From: Pseudomonadota bacterium
GTDB taxonomy: Bacteria > Pseudomonadota > Gammaproteobacteria > Pseudomonadales > Moraxellaceae
DNA length: 64,000 nt
Assembly (NCBI GenBank): GCA_023393635.1
Contig: JAEWKT010000010.1
Coordinates: 10,058 to 74,057, forward strand
Reading direction: 5' to 3'
Numbering within the stretch: position 1 is the first letter of the stretch; every line of letters begins with the position of its first letter. This document shows, piece by piece, positions 1-8,847 of the stretch. The translations under genes were made by a program, and so were the position numbers. Below the pieces are notes generated by a model. It did not search any database. It was not told the DNA's origin and saw nothing but the letters and a program-made list of their open reading frames with translations.

Positions 1-5
1 AGGTA

Positions 6-668
6 GTGGAATATCGGAACCAACGAAAACTTCAGAATCAAATAGTCCTAAAACTATGTATTGTTATGTTAGTTCCCCCATTACTTTTATTCCCTGCTTA
101 CCCCAGAAATAATTGGCAGTATAGTATTTACAGGTTTATCACAGAAAACATTTATATTAGTATCGGAACTAAAGGACCTTTGCCTTTTTTTACTGTACTT
201 ACCAGTATTTATAGCACACTTATTATGTTCATATTTTGCAGTTACCTCTGCTGGTCATTTATAAAAAAGTATGGTTTTGATAAAAAGTATCAAGAAAAAA
301 TTTACCATTTTCTCTTTGCAAACGAATTCATGACTTCACGCAAATATCCAAGGTTAGAAAAACCTATTATCAAAAAAGTATATATTCTGTCTCTATTTTT
401 ATTGTCCTTATTGATAGGTATTTTTCACTTCACTCGCCAAGAAATTTCTTTTCCAAGCGGCAACCGCAGAGGAGCACTTATAGAATTAGGGTATAACTAC
501 AAAGTAGGCGTAATTTTCTGGGAAACGTTTGCAAGTATCATGACAGCAGCTCCTATTTTTTATTTTTTACTCATCGCTGTATATTTAATTAATTATTACT
601 TTCGGGGACTAGGAAGCGGGAAAATTACTCCTCCCTTGAAAAATAAAAAAAGAAAGTCCAAAAAATGA
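6..668 (+). CDS. hypothetical multi-pass membrane protein, possibly 5'-truncated
   Basis: I do not recognise this family. The frame is open to the left edge, so the GTG at position 6 may be the true start or only the first in-window start codon. The 220 residues contain about four hydrophobic segments (roughly residues 13-31, 60-85, 124-143 and 167-195), with short charged loops and a lysine-rich C-terminal tail after residue 205, which suggests an inner-membrane protein. The DNA is clearly more AT-rich than the genes to the right, and no partner gene is visible, so a horizontally acquired or accessory gene is possible. No catalytic motif is visible and no function is proposed. Confidence 0.55.
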   Translation: MEYRNQRKLQNQIVLKLCIVMLVPPLLLFPAYPRNNWQYSIYRFITENIYISIGTKGPLPFFTVLTSIYSTLIMFIFCSYLCWSFIKKYGFDKKYQEKIYHFLFANEFMTSRKYPRLEKPIIKKVYILSLFLLSLLIGIFHFTRQEISFPSGNRRGALIELGYNYKVGVIFWETFASIMTAAPIFYFLLIAVYLINYYFRGLGSGKITPPLKNKKRKSKK

Positions 669-763
669 TAGTTTATTTTTCAAAAATTAATCTTATGCTA
701 TTCGACTAAACGTATTAAAATACCTAAACTTCAAAGGTGCAGGCTCCCTTCTACCATCAATAC

Positions 764-862
764 TTAAGCAGCACGCTTATCCTCCAAACGCTATAAATTG
801 GCATAAGAAATATAAGCGCCCAATAAGATTAAACCAATGATAACAAATAAAAAAACTAGCAT
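764..862 (-). pseudogene. possible tiny membrane peptide with in-frame amber stop
   Basis: Reading the minus strand from ATG at 862 gives a 23-residue, almost entirely hydrophobic peptide (MLVFLFVIIG start, ISYANL end) that stops at TAG (793-791). The same frame continues for eight more codons, RLEDKRAA, to a TAA. A single transmembrane helix followed by a basic tail is a normal layout for a small membrane protein. It may therefore be a roughly 32-residue protein broken by the amber codon, a genuine 23-residue peptide, or chance. The ribosome binding site is weak and no homologue is known to me. Confidence 0.25.
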
Positions 863-914
863 CAGTGATCTCAGGGGCTAACAGGCAACCCTTTTACTTC
901 AGGGTGCGACATTA

Positions 915-946
915 CTACCGCATGGAATTTTAAATCCCTGCGGTAG
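915..946 (-). terminator. weak hairpin downstream of the NERD gene
   Basis: An inverted repeat (CTACCGCA ... TGCGGTAG, 8 bp, 16-nt loop) lies about 40 bp past the stop of the NERD gene. No clear U-run follows, so it could be a transcript 3'-end structure or a poor terminator. Confidence 0.3.
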
Positions 947-983
947 CAGAGTTTCGTTAATAATCTAGAAGCTGGCGAGGAAC

Positions 984-1580
984 TTAGTGTGCAGGATTTT
1001 CCTGACGCTGAACGTGCACTGCCTCAGCTTCCTTTCCCATAGCACTTTGCTCAATACGCTCCCGAATCTGCACCAGTTGTTCTGGGGTAAATACGGGCTG
1101 CTGAAACTGCTTAATATAATCAATCCACGCGTTACCCTGCACTACGTTTGCAGGCATGGGTGTTTTAAAGGTACTTTGCAGCGGAAAAGTCACCACTGAA
1201 TGAATGTGCTGTGGATCAACCAGGTCATTTAAAAGTTTGGTCAGGGCAGCCATACGCTGTTCATTTTGCAGCAGGGGATTTTTAAGTTCTGTTTTTGTGC
1301 CAAATAACTTTTGCGCCCAAAGCTTTTCGCCAGCCTGACCATAGATCCAGCCTGGATATTTTTTTGATTTCACCACAAAAATGCCAAAAGGACTAAGTAC
1401 CATATGCCCCATTTTAATCGTGCCAGCCTGCCCATCTGGGAAAACCTGACCTTGCAGCATTTCATAGCGCTCATCCAGACGTCTGCTGGCAAGTGCAGTA
1501 ATACGCTTACCTTTAAACTCGGGAGATGAGGCAAATAAAATCATCGCCATTACACCAATAAGAATAATAATATAGAGCAC
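984..1580 (-). CDS. NERD domain-containing membrane-anchored protein
   Basis: This 198-residue protein begins with a single hydrophobic segment (residues 1-17) and then a NERD-like (nuclease-related domain) core spanning about residues 28-130. The pattern seen is an LSPFGIFVVKSK beta-strand element, then GWIYG and a NPLLQN stretch, which is typical of the family. NERD proteins share a fold with some nucleases, but most members have no assigned activity. The N-terminal segment suggests an inner-membrane anchor with the domain in the cytoplasm. The gene appears monocistronic, with the dodecin gene about 170 bp upstream on the same strand and a terminator between them. The assignment rests on motif recognition only. 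Confidence 0.72.
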   Translation of the reverse strand: MLYIIILIGVMAMILFASSPEFKGKRITALASRRLDERYEMLQGQVFPDGQAGTIKMGHMVLSPFGIFVVKSKKYPGWIYGQAGEKLWAQKLFGTKTELKNPLLQNEQRMAALTKLLNDLVDPQHIHSVVTFPLQSTFKTPMPANVVQGNAWIDYIKQFQQPVFTPEQLVQIRERIEQSAMGKEAEAVHVQRQENPAH

Positions 1581-1710
1581 TTTCCTCCTCCTTATATTTG
1601 CAATTATCTTGGTCGTGCTACCCTACCTTAACCCATTTGACAGCATTTTCCAAATGATTGATTTTTAGCGAGCTTTTCTTGCTCAGCGCATCTATTAAAG
1701 CTCATAAAAA

Positions 1711-1735
1711 CAAAAAAGCCAGCATCTGCTGGCTT
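1711..1735 (-). terminator. Rho-independent terminator of the dodecin gene
   Basis: An 8-bp stem (AAGCCAGC/GCTGGCTT) with a 4-nt loop lies 15 bp past the dodecin stop and is followed on the minus strand by TTTTTTG. Confidence 0.85.
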
Positions 1736-1749
1736 ATGATGCCTGCTGC

Positions 1750-1971
1750 TTACTGGTTAAGATTCTGCCCATCATCCAGCATGGCGGTAATAATCATCAT
1801 CACATTGTAATTGGTAATTTTACCATCAGTAATGTCTACTTTTTGCTCTTTGATCCATGCCCCTTTTATGCCGTGATGGGAACGGGTAACACGCTCAATT
1901 CCCTTGTTGATGGCATCTTCAAAGCTCTGGGTAGAGGTGCTGGATATTTCAAAGTTTCTTGCTACGCTCAT
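1750..1971 (-). CDS. dodecin family flavin-binding protein
   Basis: The 73-residue product matches the dodecin family in length and pattern: an N-terminal beta strand (EISSTS), one amphipathic helix (SFEDAINKGIERV) and strands bearing VTRSHHGIKGAW and the VDITDGKI segment. Dodecins assemble into hollow dodecamers that bind flavins (or CoA in some bacteria) and are thought to buffer free flavin and limit its photochemistry. It is a soluble cytoplasmic protein. The gene is monocistronic with its own intrinsic terminator. A riboflavin synthase gene lies 40 kb away in this window, without any operon link. Confidence 0.88.
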   Translation of the reverse strand: MSVARNFEISSTSTQSFEDAINKGIERVTRSHHGIKGAWIKEQKVDITDGKITNYNVMMIITAMLDDGQNLNQ

Positions 1972-2171
1972 GAATCATCTCCTAGTCTTTTTGCACCTGA
2001 CCTTATCAATAAGACAGTGCATCAATTAAGTACTGATTAGAAATAGTATTTATTTAGCCTACTCAAGTAAGCTCAGCTTTGCAGTCAGACTTGGTAACAG
2101 TGTCAGTTGTTTTAGCAAGTAATGTAGTAAGCCCGTAAATGCAGTTTCTCTGAATAAAAAAGAGCAGGCAC

Positions 2172-2195
2172 AAAAAACCCGCCAGAATAGCGGGC
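2172..2195 (-). terminator. Rho-independent terminator
   Basis: A 5- to 6-bp GC-rich stem (CCCGC/GCGGG) lies 29 bp past the stop of the following membrane-protein gene, with TTTTTTG directly after it on the minus strand. Confidence 0.75.
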
Positions 2196-2223
2196 AAAGT
2201 AGGCAGTAAGTGGTATCCAAGTA

Positions 2224-2715
2224 TTACACAGAAGCGCCTGAATTCACTTTGGCAATCATATACAATGCCTGCTGACTAATATCACGGCTAAACATCACCA
2301 ACGCGGCTGAAGTGACAGCCAGCAATAACTGCGCATCAAACCCCATATTTTTTTGTACCACATACACCATAAAAGCAAGCGCGGTATAACTTAATAGCAG
2401 GATAAAGCTCATTAAACGCCACTGCTGACTGATAATAGCCTGCCATAATGTAAAAATATTACGCAGCGAATGGAACCAGTGCCGTGTAAAGGTTAGATGC
2501 GCTAAACCCACGCCTGCTGTAATCAAGCTCAGCCAGAATAAGGTCACTTGATACATAAACTCATACCACGTGGTGGTGGTACTCAACGAAATATCAGGCG
2601 CATATAAACCATTTAAAGAAAAATGCATGAGCAGCGAACTCGTGATAAACCAGAATAAACTAATTCCTGTAAAGGTTAAGCCACGTGTAAGCAGTTGATG
2701 TATTCCATTGTTCAT
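2224..2715 (-). CDS. hypothetical four-helix membrane protein
   Basis: No family was recognised. The 163-residue sequence shows four hydrophobic segments, at roughly residues 14-33, 52-75, 96-117 and 126-142, joined by short loops. One loop is aromatic and basic (FTRHWFHSLRNIF), consistent with an inner-membrane protein. It is monocistronic, ends at an intrinsic terminator and is divergent from pncB. There are no catalytic or binding signatures, so no function is proposed. Confidence 0.6.
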   Translation of the reverse strand: MNNGIHQLLTRGLTFTGISLFWFITSSLLMHFSLNGLYAPDISLSTTTTWYEFMYQVTLFWLSLITAGVGLAHLTFTRHWFHSLRNIFTLWQAIISQQWRLMSFILLLSYTALAFMVYVVQKNMGFDAQLLLAVTSAALVMFSRDISQQALYMIAKVNSGASV

Positions 2716-2956
2716 ATGTATTTACTCATTACCAGGCATTCTGTTGTGATAAATGAACAGAGATATTGACAGCCAAGTTTACACTAATTACATAAAAACA
2801 CAATTCGATTACATTCTATTTTTTGTATTTTTATTAAGCAATATATCTCCCTTGATTTGGGTTACATACGCCCCTATAGGCGACTGACTTTATAAAATAT
2901 AAGGTGTATTGTTAACTGCCTAATTTTACGTGCTTTAATGTATTTTTGGCCTTTAC

Positions 2957-4198
2957 ATGACAATAATGAATCTTCGCCCGCCTATTGTGCAATCCTTATT
3001 GGATACTGACTTATATAAATTTACGATGCTACAGGTGGTACTGCACCAATTTCCGCAAACGCATAGTGTCTATCATTTTCGCTGTCGTAACGAAGATAAA
3101 ATCGCCTATCCCTTGCGTGAAATCAAAGCCGAGTTAGACCAGGAACTTGATATTTTATGCACCCTAAAATTTAAACCAGAAGAATTAGATTACTTACGCC
3201 ACTTACGTTTTATCAAAAGTGATTTTGTTGACTATCTTGAGCTATTTCAGCTTAAACGCCGCTTTATTCAAACACGTATCAATGCGCAAGGCTCGCTAGA
3301 CATTGTCGTAGAAGGCCCCATGGTGCAAGCCATGTTTTTTGAGATTTTTGTGTTGGCCATTGTCAATGAGTTATATTTTAGGCGTTTAGAAACTCCTGCT
3401 GTGCTAGAAGAAGGTGAGCGTCGTTTGCAGGCCAAAGCAGCACTATTAAAAGATTATGCCAGCCAGCAAATTCCTGATCAAACTCCATTTTTAGTGTCGG
3501 ATTTTGGCACGCGGCGACGCTATAGTTTTGCCTGGCAGCAGCATGTTATTCAAACCTTGCGCCACGCAGCACCCGATGTATTTCGTGGCAGCAGTAATGT
3601 GTATTTAGCAATGAAGTTAAATATTGCGCCTATTGGAACGATGGCACACGAGTTTATGCAGGCATTTCAGGCTTTAAACTTTCGCCTGCGTGACTTTCAA
3701 ACTGCCTCACTTGAAAGCTGGGTGCATGAGTATCGCGGTGACTTAGGCATTGCATTGACCGATGTGGTGGGGATGGATGCATTTTTACGTGATTTTGATT
3801 TGTATTTTGCCAAGTTGTTTGATGGCTTACGGCATGATAGTGGCGATCCGTATCTATGGGGTGATAAAGCCTACGCGCATTATTTAAAATTGCGCATTGA
3901 TCCAAAAACCAAAATGCTTACCTTTAGTGATGGCTTGAATTTGGAAAAAGCATGGAGCTTATATCAATATTTTAAAGATCGCTTTCAAACCAGTTTTGGT
4001 ATTGGCACTAATTTAAGTAATGACATGGGGCACGTGCCGTTAAATATTGTGCTTAAGCTGGTAGAGTGTAATGGGCAGTCGGTGGCTAAGCTATCGGATA
4101 GCCCTGGCAAAACCATGAGTACTGATGAAACCTATCTGGCATATTTGCGACAGGTGTTTGAGATTGAAACTGAGCATAGTGGTACATCTGATGGCTAG
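2957..4198 (+). CDS. pncB: nicotinate phosphoribosyltransferase
   Basis: PncB condenses nicotinate with PRPP to form nicotinate mononucleotide, the first step of NAD salvage (Preiss-Handler route). The 413 residues match the bacterial family in length. Signatures visible are LLDTDLYKFTM near the N-terminus, SDFGTRRRYSF, the GTMAHE segment carrying the histidine phosphorylated during ATP-coupled catalysis, and DGLRHDSGDP of the phosphoribosyl site. Two close ATGs (2957 and 2966) are possible starts and neither has a strong ribosome binding site. The gene is monocistronic. No other NAD genes are in the window. Confidence 0.96.
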   Translation: MTIMNLRPPIVQSLLDTDLYKFTMLQVVLHQFPQTHSVYHFRCRNEDKIAYPLREIKAELDQELDILCTLKFKPEELDYLRHLRFIKSDFVDYLELFQLKRRFIQTRINAQGSLDIVVEGPMVQAMFFEIFVLAIVNELYFRRLETPAVLEEGERRLQAKAALLKDYASQQIPDQTPFLVSDFGTRRRYSFAWQQHVIQTLRHAAPDVFRGSSNVYLAMKLNIAPIGTMAHEFMQAFQALNFRLRDFQTASLESWVHEYRGDLGIALTDVVGMDAFLRDFDLYFAKLFDGLRHDSGDPYLWGDKAYAHYLKLRIDPKTKMLTFSDGLNLEKAWSLYQYFKDRFQTSFGIGTNLSNDMGHVPLNIVLKLVECNGQSVAKLSDSPGKTMSTDETYLAYLRQVFEIETEHSGTSDG

Positions 4199-4428
4199 AT
4201 AGTGATGCTATCAAGTTGTACTATCTATTCACGTCATTAAGTCACACCATAAAATCACACTATCAAGTCATGTTATTAACATGCCATAAAGTGATGATTG
4301 AATAGCAAATATATAAATTTAAAAGCAAACTGATGAATTGTGGAAAGTTCCTACTAAAATAGTTTTATTTTAAAGCACTTAGAATTTATCAATAATTTAT
4401 AAACAGGCTTATCCACAAGTTTATCCCT

Positions 4429-4459
4429 AAAAAATGGGGATAACTTGCGGTTTATCCCC
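4429..4459 (-). terminator. Rho-independent terminator of rpe
   Basis: An 8-bp stem (GGGGATAA/TTATCCCC) with an 8-nt loop lies 28 bp past the rpe stop and is followed on the minus strand by ATTTTTT. Confidence 0.75.
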
Positions 4460-4487
4460 ATCTGATATAGTACTTAAATCTGTTGCT

Positions 4488-5174
4488 TTAGGCGCAAAAA
4501 CTCCCCACTTTGGCCAGCTCATCACGCATGGCATCAATCACGGTTTTATAGTCAGGCTTGCCAAAAATAGCCGAACCTGCCACAAACATATCCGCACCTG
4601 CTTCGGCAATCTCGCGAATATTGTGCTCAGACACACCACCATCAACCTCTAGACGAATGCTAAGACCACTATTATCAATTATTTTGCGTGCTTCTCTTAG
4701 TTTATCCAAAGTCATGGGAATAAATTTTTGTCCGCCAAAACCTGGATTCACACTCATCAGTAAAATTTGGTCAACTTTATCTAAGACATAATCTAAATAA
4801 TGCAGTGGTGTGGCAGGATTAAATACCAAACCTGCTTTGGCACCGCCTGCTTTGATCAATTGCAGTGAGCGATCAATATGGCTGGATGCCTCGGGGTGAA
4901 AAGTAATAATGTCTGCGCCAGCATCCAGAAAATCACCGATAATACGATCGACTGGACTGACCATTAAATGCACATCAATCGGTGCGGTAATACCGTAATT
5001 TTTTAAGGCTTTGCATACGCCAGCCCCAAAAGTAAGATTAGGCACATAATGGTTATCCATCACATCAAAATGCACCACATCTGCACCTGCCGCCAGCACC
5101 TTGTCAACTTCTTCACCCAGACGGGCAAAATCTGCCGATAAAATAGATGGTGCAATTAAAAATGATTTTGACAT
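4488..5174 (-). CDS. rpe: ribulose-phosphate 3-epimerase
   Basis: Rpe interconverts ribulose 5-phosphate and xylulose 5-phosphate in the non-oxidative pentose phosphate pathway. The 228-residue TIM barrel shows the expected motifs in order: APSILSADFARLG, HFDVMDNHYVPNLTFG with catalytic Asp and metal ligands, DVHLMV, the MSVNPGFGGQKFIP loop, LEVDGGV and VAGSAIF. I chose the ATG at 5174, because a GCGGAGAG ribosome binding site sits just upstream. The frame is open to a start at 5189, but using it would translate through that site. The gene is monocistronic with a terminator. Confidence 0.95.
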   Translation of the reverse strand: MSKSFLIAPSILSADFARLGEEVDKVLAAGADVVHFDVMDNHYVPNLTFGAGVCKALKNYGITAPIDVHLMVSPVDRIIGDFLDAGADIITFHPEASSHIDRSLQLIKAGGAKAGLVFNPATPLHYLDYVLDKVDQILLMSVNPGFGGQKFIPMTLDKLREARKIIDNSGLSIRLEVDGGVSEHNIREIAEAGADMFVAGSAIFGKPDYKTVIDAMRDELAKVGSFCA

Positions 5175-5257
5175 GGCGGCTCTCCGCAAAGCTGGCTAAA
5201 ACTAACAAATGAAAATGCTGGCGAGTAAAAAGGGTTTAAAAACAGCGCCACCTTAAC

Positions 5258-5289
5258 AGAAAATCCTTAGTTTGTCAGACCAAGGATTT
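5258..5289 (-). terminator. probable terminator of fghA
   Basis: An 8-bp stem (AAATCCTT/AAGGATTT) with a 13-nt loop lies 33 bp past the fghA stop. Its T-rich tail on the minus strand is short, so termination strength is uncertain. Confidence 0.5.
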
Positions 5290-5321
5290 ATTTAAAGGCT
5301 CCACTGCTGGTAACAATATGC

Positions 5322-6176
5322 TTAATCGAGTTGCTTGGCATGGAAGTTTAAATGATCATTCACAAAACTTTGGATAAAATAATAACCATGGTCATAGCCC
5401 TCGTGACGACGCAAGGTTAAGGGCTGGCCTGCTTGCTGACATACCTGTTCTAATTGACCAGTATGCAATTGATCAAGGAACTGATCTGCCAAGCCCTGAT
5501 CGACCAATATATCTGCAAATAATTTGCCTTTGTTGGCAATGAGTCTGGTGGCATCGTGCGCTTGCCAGTTGGCGTGTTGATCGTCTGCATGGCCGCCCAA
5601 ATACTGGCTAAAGGCTTTTTGTCCCCAGGCACAATCCATAGGTGCTGCAATCGGTGCAAACGCAGATACTGACTTAAACTGTTGTGGATGTTTAAACGCC
5701 AGCGTTAATGCCCCATGACCACCCATTGAATGGCCGAAAATCCCAATCTTATCGGCATCGACGGCAAAGTTTTTTTTCACCAAATCATAGAGCTCTTGGG
5801 TGATATAGCTTTCCATTTTGTAGTGGGGTATCCACGGTGCCTGGGTGGCATCAATATAAAATCCTGCGCCCTGCCCGATATCCCAATGGTCACCTTGTGC
5901 CACATCACCACGTGGACTGGTGTCTGGCGTAACAATAATAAAGCCAAGTTCAGATGCCAAAGCTTGAGCATGCGCCTTAATGGCAAAAGTATCTTCAGTG
6001 CAAGTGAGGCCAGCCAGATAAAACAGGGTTTTGCACTTCTCGCCCCTGCTTTCACTTTTTAAGGCTTGCGGCGGTAAGTACACGCCAAACTTCATGGGTA
6101 AACCAACAATTGATGATTCATGTTCATAAATGCGCTGCTCACCGTTAAAGCAACGGTTTGAGGAAAGTTGTTTCAT
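5322..6176 (-). CDS. fghA: S-formylglutathione hydrolase
   Basis: This alpha/beta hydrolase (esterase D family) splits S-formylglutathione into formate and glutathione, the second step of glutathione-dependent formaldehyde detoxification. The nucleophile elbow GHSMGG (Ser about residue 150), the LAGLTCTE oxyanion region, the TPDTSPRG segment and the C-terminal EGYDHGYYFI histidine are all present, at the family's usual length. I chose the ATG at 6176, preceded by GGTG at good spacing; a GTG at 6185 is possible. Its partner frmA lies about 1.5 kb away on the same strand, separated by two plus-strand genes, so the two are not one operon here. Confidence 0.95.
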   Translation of the reverse strand: MKQLSSNRCFNGEQRIYEHESSIVGLPMKFGVYLPPQALKSESRGEKCKTLFYLAGLTCTEDTFAIKAHAQALASELGFIIVTPDTSPRGDVAQGDHWDIGQGAGFYIDATQAPWIPHYKMESYITQELYDLVKKNFAVDADKIGIFGHSMGGHGALTLAFKHPQQFKSVSAFAPIAAPMDCAWGQKAFSQYLGGHADDQHANWQAHDATRLIANKGKLFADILVDQGLADQFLDQLHTGQLEQVCQQAGQPLTLRRHEGYDHGYYFIQSFVNDHLNFHAKQLD

Positions 6177-6397
6177 CTGTTTCACCAGTGATGACAGTGG
6201 ATTTTATTTACCTAACCCTGTAGGGGTATCGGCAACTCATCGATGAGACTGATACTAGCCTATCTTCACTTGGCTTGCACGGCACCCCATCTTGCTGCCC
6301 TACATTTAAACCATAGGCAAACACGACATTCCAATGTATTTTTAATGCTTATTCATCTGTTTTAAGCAAGCAGGATACAACTTAAAGGAGTGACTGC

Positions 6398-6856
6398 ATG
6401 AAACTTGCCGAAGCATTAATTTTACGCGCCGATTATATGACGCGTATTAGTCAACTGCGCCAGCGCCTGAGCAATAATGCCAAAGTACAAGAAGGCGAAC
6501 AACCAGCCGAAGATCCTCAGGCACTGCTGAAAGAATTTGAGCGGGTGGCTGATGGGCTCATGGATTTAATTAAGCGCATTAATAAAACCAACACCATCAC
6601 TGCATTTGACCCACAAAAAACCCTGACCGATGCACTGGCCGAACGCGATGTACTTGCTACACGGCGCAAGGTGTACGATGAACTGGTGAATGCTGCTTCA
6701 GCAACACAAGATCGCTACAGCCGCTCAGAAATCAAATTTAAAAGCACGGTGGATATTAAGACTTTGCAAAAAAAAGTGGATGATTTGGCCAAGGCATACC
6801 GTGAGCTAGATACTAAAATTCAATCATTGAACTGGACGGTAGAGCTGCTAGACTAG
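6398..6856 (+). CDS. DIP1984 family protein
   Basis: The 152 residues match the DIP1984 (septicolysin-like) family: the MKLAEALILRADYM opening, an LRQRLSNNAKVQEGE stretch, the INKTNTITAF motif, TLTDALAERD and a final LNWTVELLD. The protein is almost all charged helix, with no signal peptide and no membrane segment, so it should be cytoplasmic. The family has no established function; a cytolysin label on one member should not be transferred. A strong AAAGGAG site precedes the ATG. It sits alone between fghA and a lipoprotein gene. Confidence 0.85.
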   Translation: MKLAEALILRADYMTRISQLRQRLSNNAKVQEGEQPAEDPQALLKEFERVADGLMDLIKRINKTNTITAFDPQKTLTDALAERDVLATRRKVYDELVNAASATQDRYSRSEIKFKSTVDIKTLQKKVDDLAKAYRELDTKIQSLNWTVELLD

Positions 6857-7094
6857 GCGTAGTCGGTAACCATTTTATAGAAGCGAGCGCACCCAAACAG
6901 GCTTGTCCTGTTGACTAAACTTGCAGTGCCAGAGGCAGCACCTTTGTTACATGTATTGCCTAGCACCACTGACAAGCGTACAAGTCATTGTTAAGTTGCA
7001 TTACCACGCGCTGATCTATTCAAATGGTGAGGGTGGGTTTGTGGGACTATATATACACGGTGCTGTACTTAATAAAATGATTTAGAGGAAATAA

Positions 7095-7538
7095 GTGAGT
7101 ACATACAGCCACATCGTTATAAAAAGCTGGAAACTGCTTTTGTATTGTGTACTGTTAACTGCCTGTTCAAATAATGAATATAAAACCAGTACCACGAGCA
7201 ACCAGATATCAGCGCAACTTGAATCAAATCAGTTTGCCTCAATTGATTTCTCAAAACTTGCTGGCCAACAATGGACCAAGGTTTGTTTCTTAGGCCCTTA
7301 TAATGAAAACTCAGCCAAAGTATTAGGCTTTAATTGGCAAGTATCTGACCACACACCCGTGCTTAAATCTGATTCGTACAACGTGATTATATTTGCTACG
7401 GATACAAAGGTTATTGAATACGTCACTCACCGCCGAGATCAAGGGGATTTTTGGCAGTGGTCAGGTCAATGTTTGCCTAGAGAAAGCGCAACTTTAATAA
7501 GGGATCATCAAAAGGGCCATTGGAAAAACTATAAATAA
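7095..7538 (+). CDS. hypothetical lipoprotein
   Basis: The 147-residue product starts at GTG with a good AGAGGA site seven bases upstream and no in-frame ATG nearby. A basic residue and a hydrophobic core lead to the lipobox LLTAC (Cys about residue 24), predicting a lipid-anchored envelope protein. The mature part contains a WTKVCFLGPYN segment and a second cysteine in WSGQCLP, which could form a disulphide. I do not recognise the family. It is monocistronic, between the DIP1984 gene and convergent frmA. Confidence 0.7.
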   Translation: MSTYSHIVIKSWKLLLYCVLLTACSNNEYKTSTTSNQISAQLESNQFASIDFSKLAGQQWTKVCFLGPYNENSAKVLGFNWQVSDHTPVLKSDSYNVIIFATDTKVIEYVTHRRDQGDFWQWSGQCLPRESATLIRDHQKGHWKNYK

Positions 7539-7702
7539 TAAAAAACCATAGCAAAATTATGGGCAATTTTATGGATAATTCAGCTTTCTACAATCTTGTT
7601 ACAACGGCACTCTTTAAAAACCCGCCCTATATACTGCTTAAATCGTAGCGTTAGCGTCGAAGTACAGTACACAGGGCGATAGCTTATTCGCCATTATATT
7701 TT

Positions 7703-8809
7703 TTAATACATCACCACACTACGAATTGACTCGCCTGCTTTCATCAAATCAAAGCCTTTATTAATTTCATCAAGGCTTAAATGATGGGTAATCAGGTCGT
7801 CAATATTCAGCTTGCCTTCCATATACCAGTCTACAATTTTAGGCACATCAGTACGGCCACGTGCGCCACCAAATGCCGAACCTAGCCAGTGACGGCCAGT
7901 GACTAATTGAAACGGACGCGTGGCAATTTCTGCCCCTGCTGGCGCCACACCCACAATAATACTTTTGCCCCAACCTTTGTGGCAGCACTCTAGTGCCTGA
8001 CGCATAACATCCACATTGCCAATACATTCAAACGAATAATCGGCACCACCATCAGTTAACTGAATAATGGTATCCACCACGTTTTCAACTTTTGAGGGGT
8101 TAATAAAGTGCGTCATGCCAAACTTGCGTGCCATGGCTTCACGCTCAGGGTTTAAATCAACACCAATAATCTTGTTGGCACCAACCATTTTGGCACCCTG
8201 AATCACGTTTAAACCAATACCGCCCAAACCAAACACCACCACATTGGCGCCTGCTTCTACTTTGGCAGTAAAAATTACCGCGCCAATGCCTGTGGTCACG
8301 CCACAGCCAATATAACAAACTTTATCAAAAGGCGCGTCTTCACGAATTTTGGCCAATGCAATTTCAGGCACTACAATATGATTGGCAAAGGTAGACGTAC
8401 CCATATAATGCAAAATTTCCTGGCCATCCAGACTAAAACGGCTGGTGCCATCGGGCATTAAACCCTGCCCTTGCGTGGTACGAATGGCTTGGCACAAATT
8501 GGTTTTTTGCGATAGGCAAAATTTACACTGACGGCATTCTGGCGTGTATAACGGAATCACATGGTCGCCAGGTTTTAGAGTAGTGACCCCTGTCCCTACT
8601 TCTAGCACCACACCTGCCCCTTCATGGCCCAAAATTGCAGGAAAACGCCCTTCAGGATCTGCACCAGAGAGCGTGTAGTAGTCAGTATGACAAATACCCG
8701 TGGCCTTAATTTCTACCAGCACTTCCCCAGCACGCGGAGGCGCCAGATCAACCTCATGAATAGTAAGGGGTTTAACTGCTTCCCATGCAATGGCTGCACG
8801 TGTTTTCAT
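7703..8809 (-). CDS. frmA: S-(hydroxymethyl)glutathione dehydrogenase / class III alcohol dehydrogenase
   Basis: FrmA (AdhC) oxidises the spontaneous adduct of formaldehyde and glutathione to S-formylglutathione with NAD(P), feeding FghA. The 368-residue zinc-dependent MDR protein has catalytic zinc ligands Cys40 and His62 (GHEGAG), the four structural-zinc cysteines 92, 95, 98 and 106 (ECRQCKFC...C), the Cys in YIGCGVTTG, and a Rossmann GLGGIG motif followed by VDLNPE for NAD. A GAGGT site precedes the ATG. No FrmR-type regulator is adjacent, so how it responds to formaldehyde cannot be read from this window. Confidence 0.95.
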   Translation of the reverse strand: MKTRAAIAWEAVKPLTIHEVDLAPPRAGEVLVEIKATGICHTDYYTLSGADPEGRFPAILGHEGAGVVLEVGTGVTTLKPGDHVIPLYTPECRQCKFCLSQKTNLCQAIRTTQGQGLMPDGTSRFSLDGQEILHYMGTSTFANHIVVPEIALAKIREDAPFDKVCYIGCGVTTGIGAVIFTAKVEAGANVVVFGLGGIGLNVIQGAKMVGANKIIGVDLNPEREAMARKFGMTHFINPSKVENVVDTIIQLTDGGADYSFECIGNVDVMRQALECCHKGWGKSIIVGVAPAGAEIATRPFQLVTGRHWLGSAFGGARGRTDVPKIVDWYMEGKLNIDDLITHHLSLDEINKGFDLMKAGESIRSVVMY

Positions 8810-8847
8810 ATGATTAACCTCTGTATAACCTAACGTAAAATTTAAGC

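Larger units (their letters stand above)
669..983. other. 315-bp intergenic stretch
   Basis: The stretch lies between the left-edge membrane gene and the NERD gene. It holds a possible 23-codon hydrophobic minus-strand ORF (791-862) interrupted by an in-frame amber codon, and an 8-bp inverted repeat at 915-946. Nothing else was recognised. Confidence 0.5.

Noticed and set aside
3654..3905. Minus-strand open frame within pncB
   Set aside because: It is antisense to conserved PncB sequence and has no family character or ribosome site.
5730..6062. 110-codon plus-strand frame over fghA
   Set aside because: It is a shadow of the hydrolase on the opposite strand; the fghA product has complete catalytic motifs.
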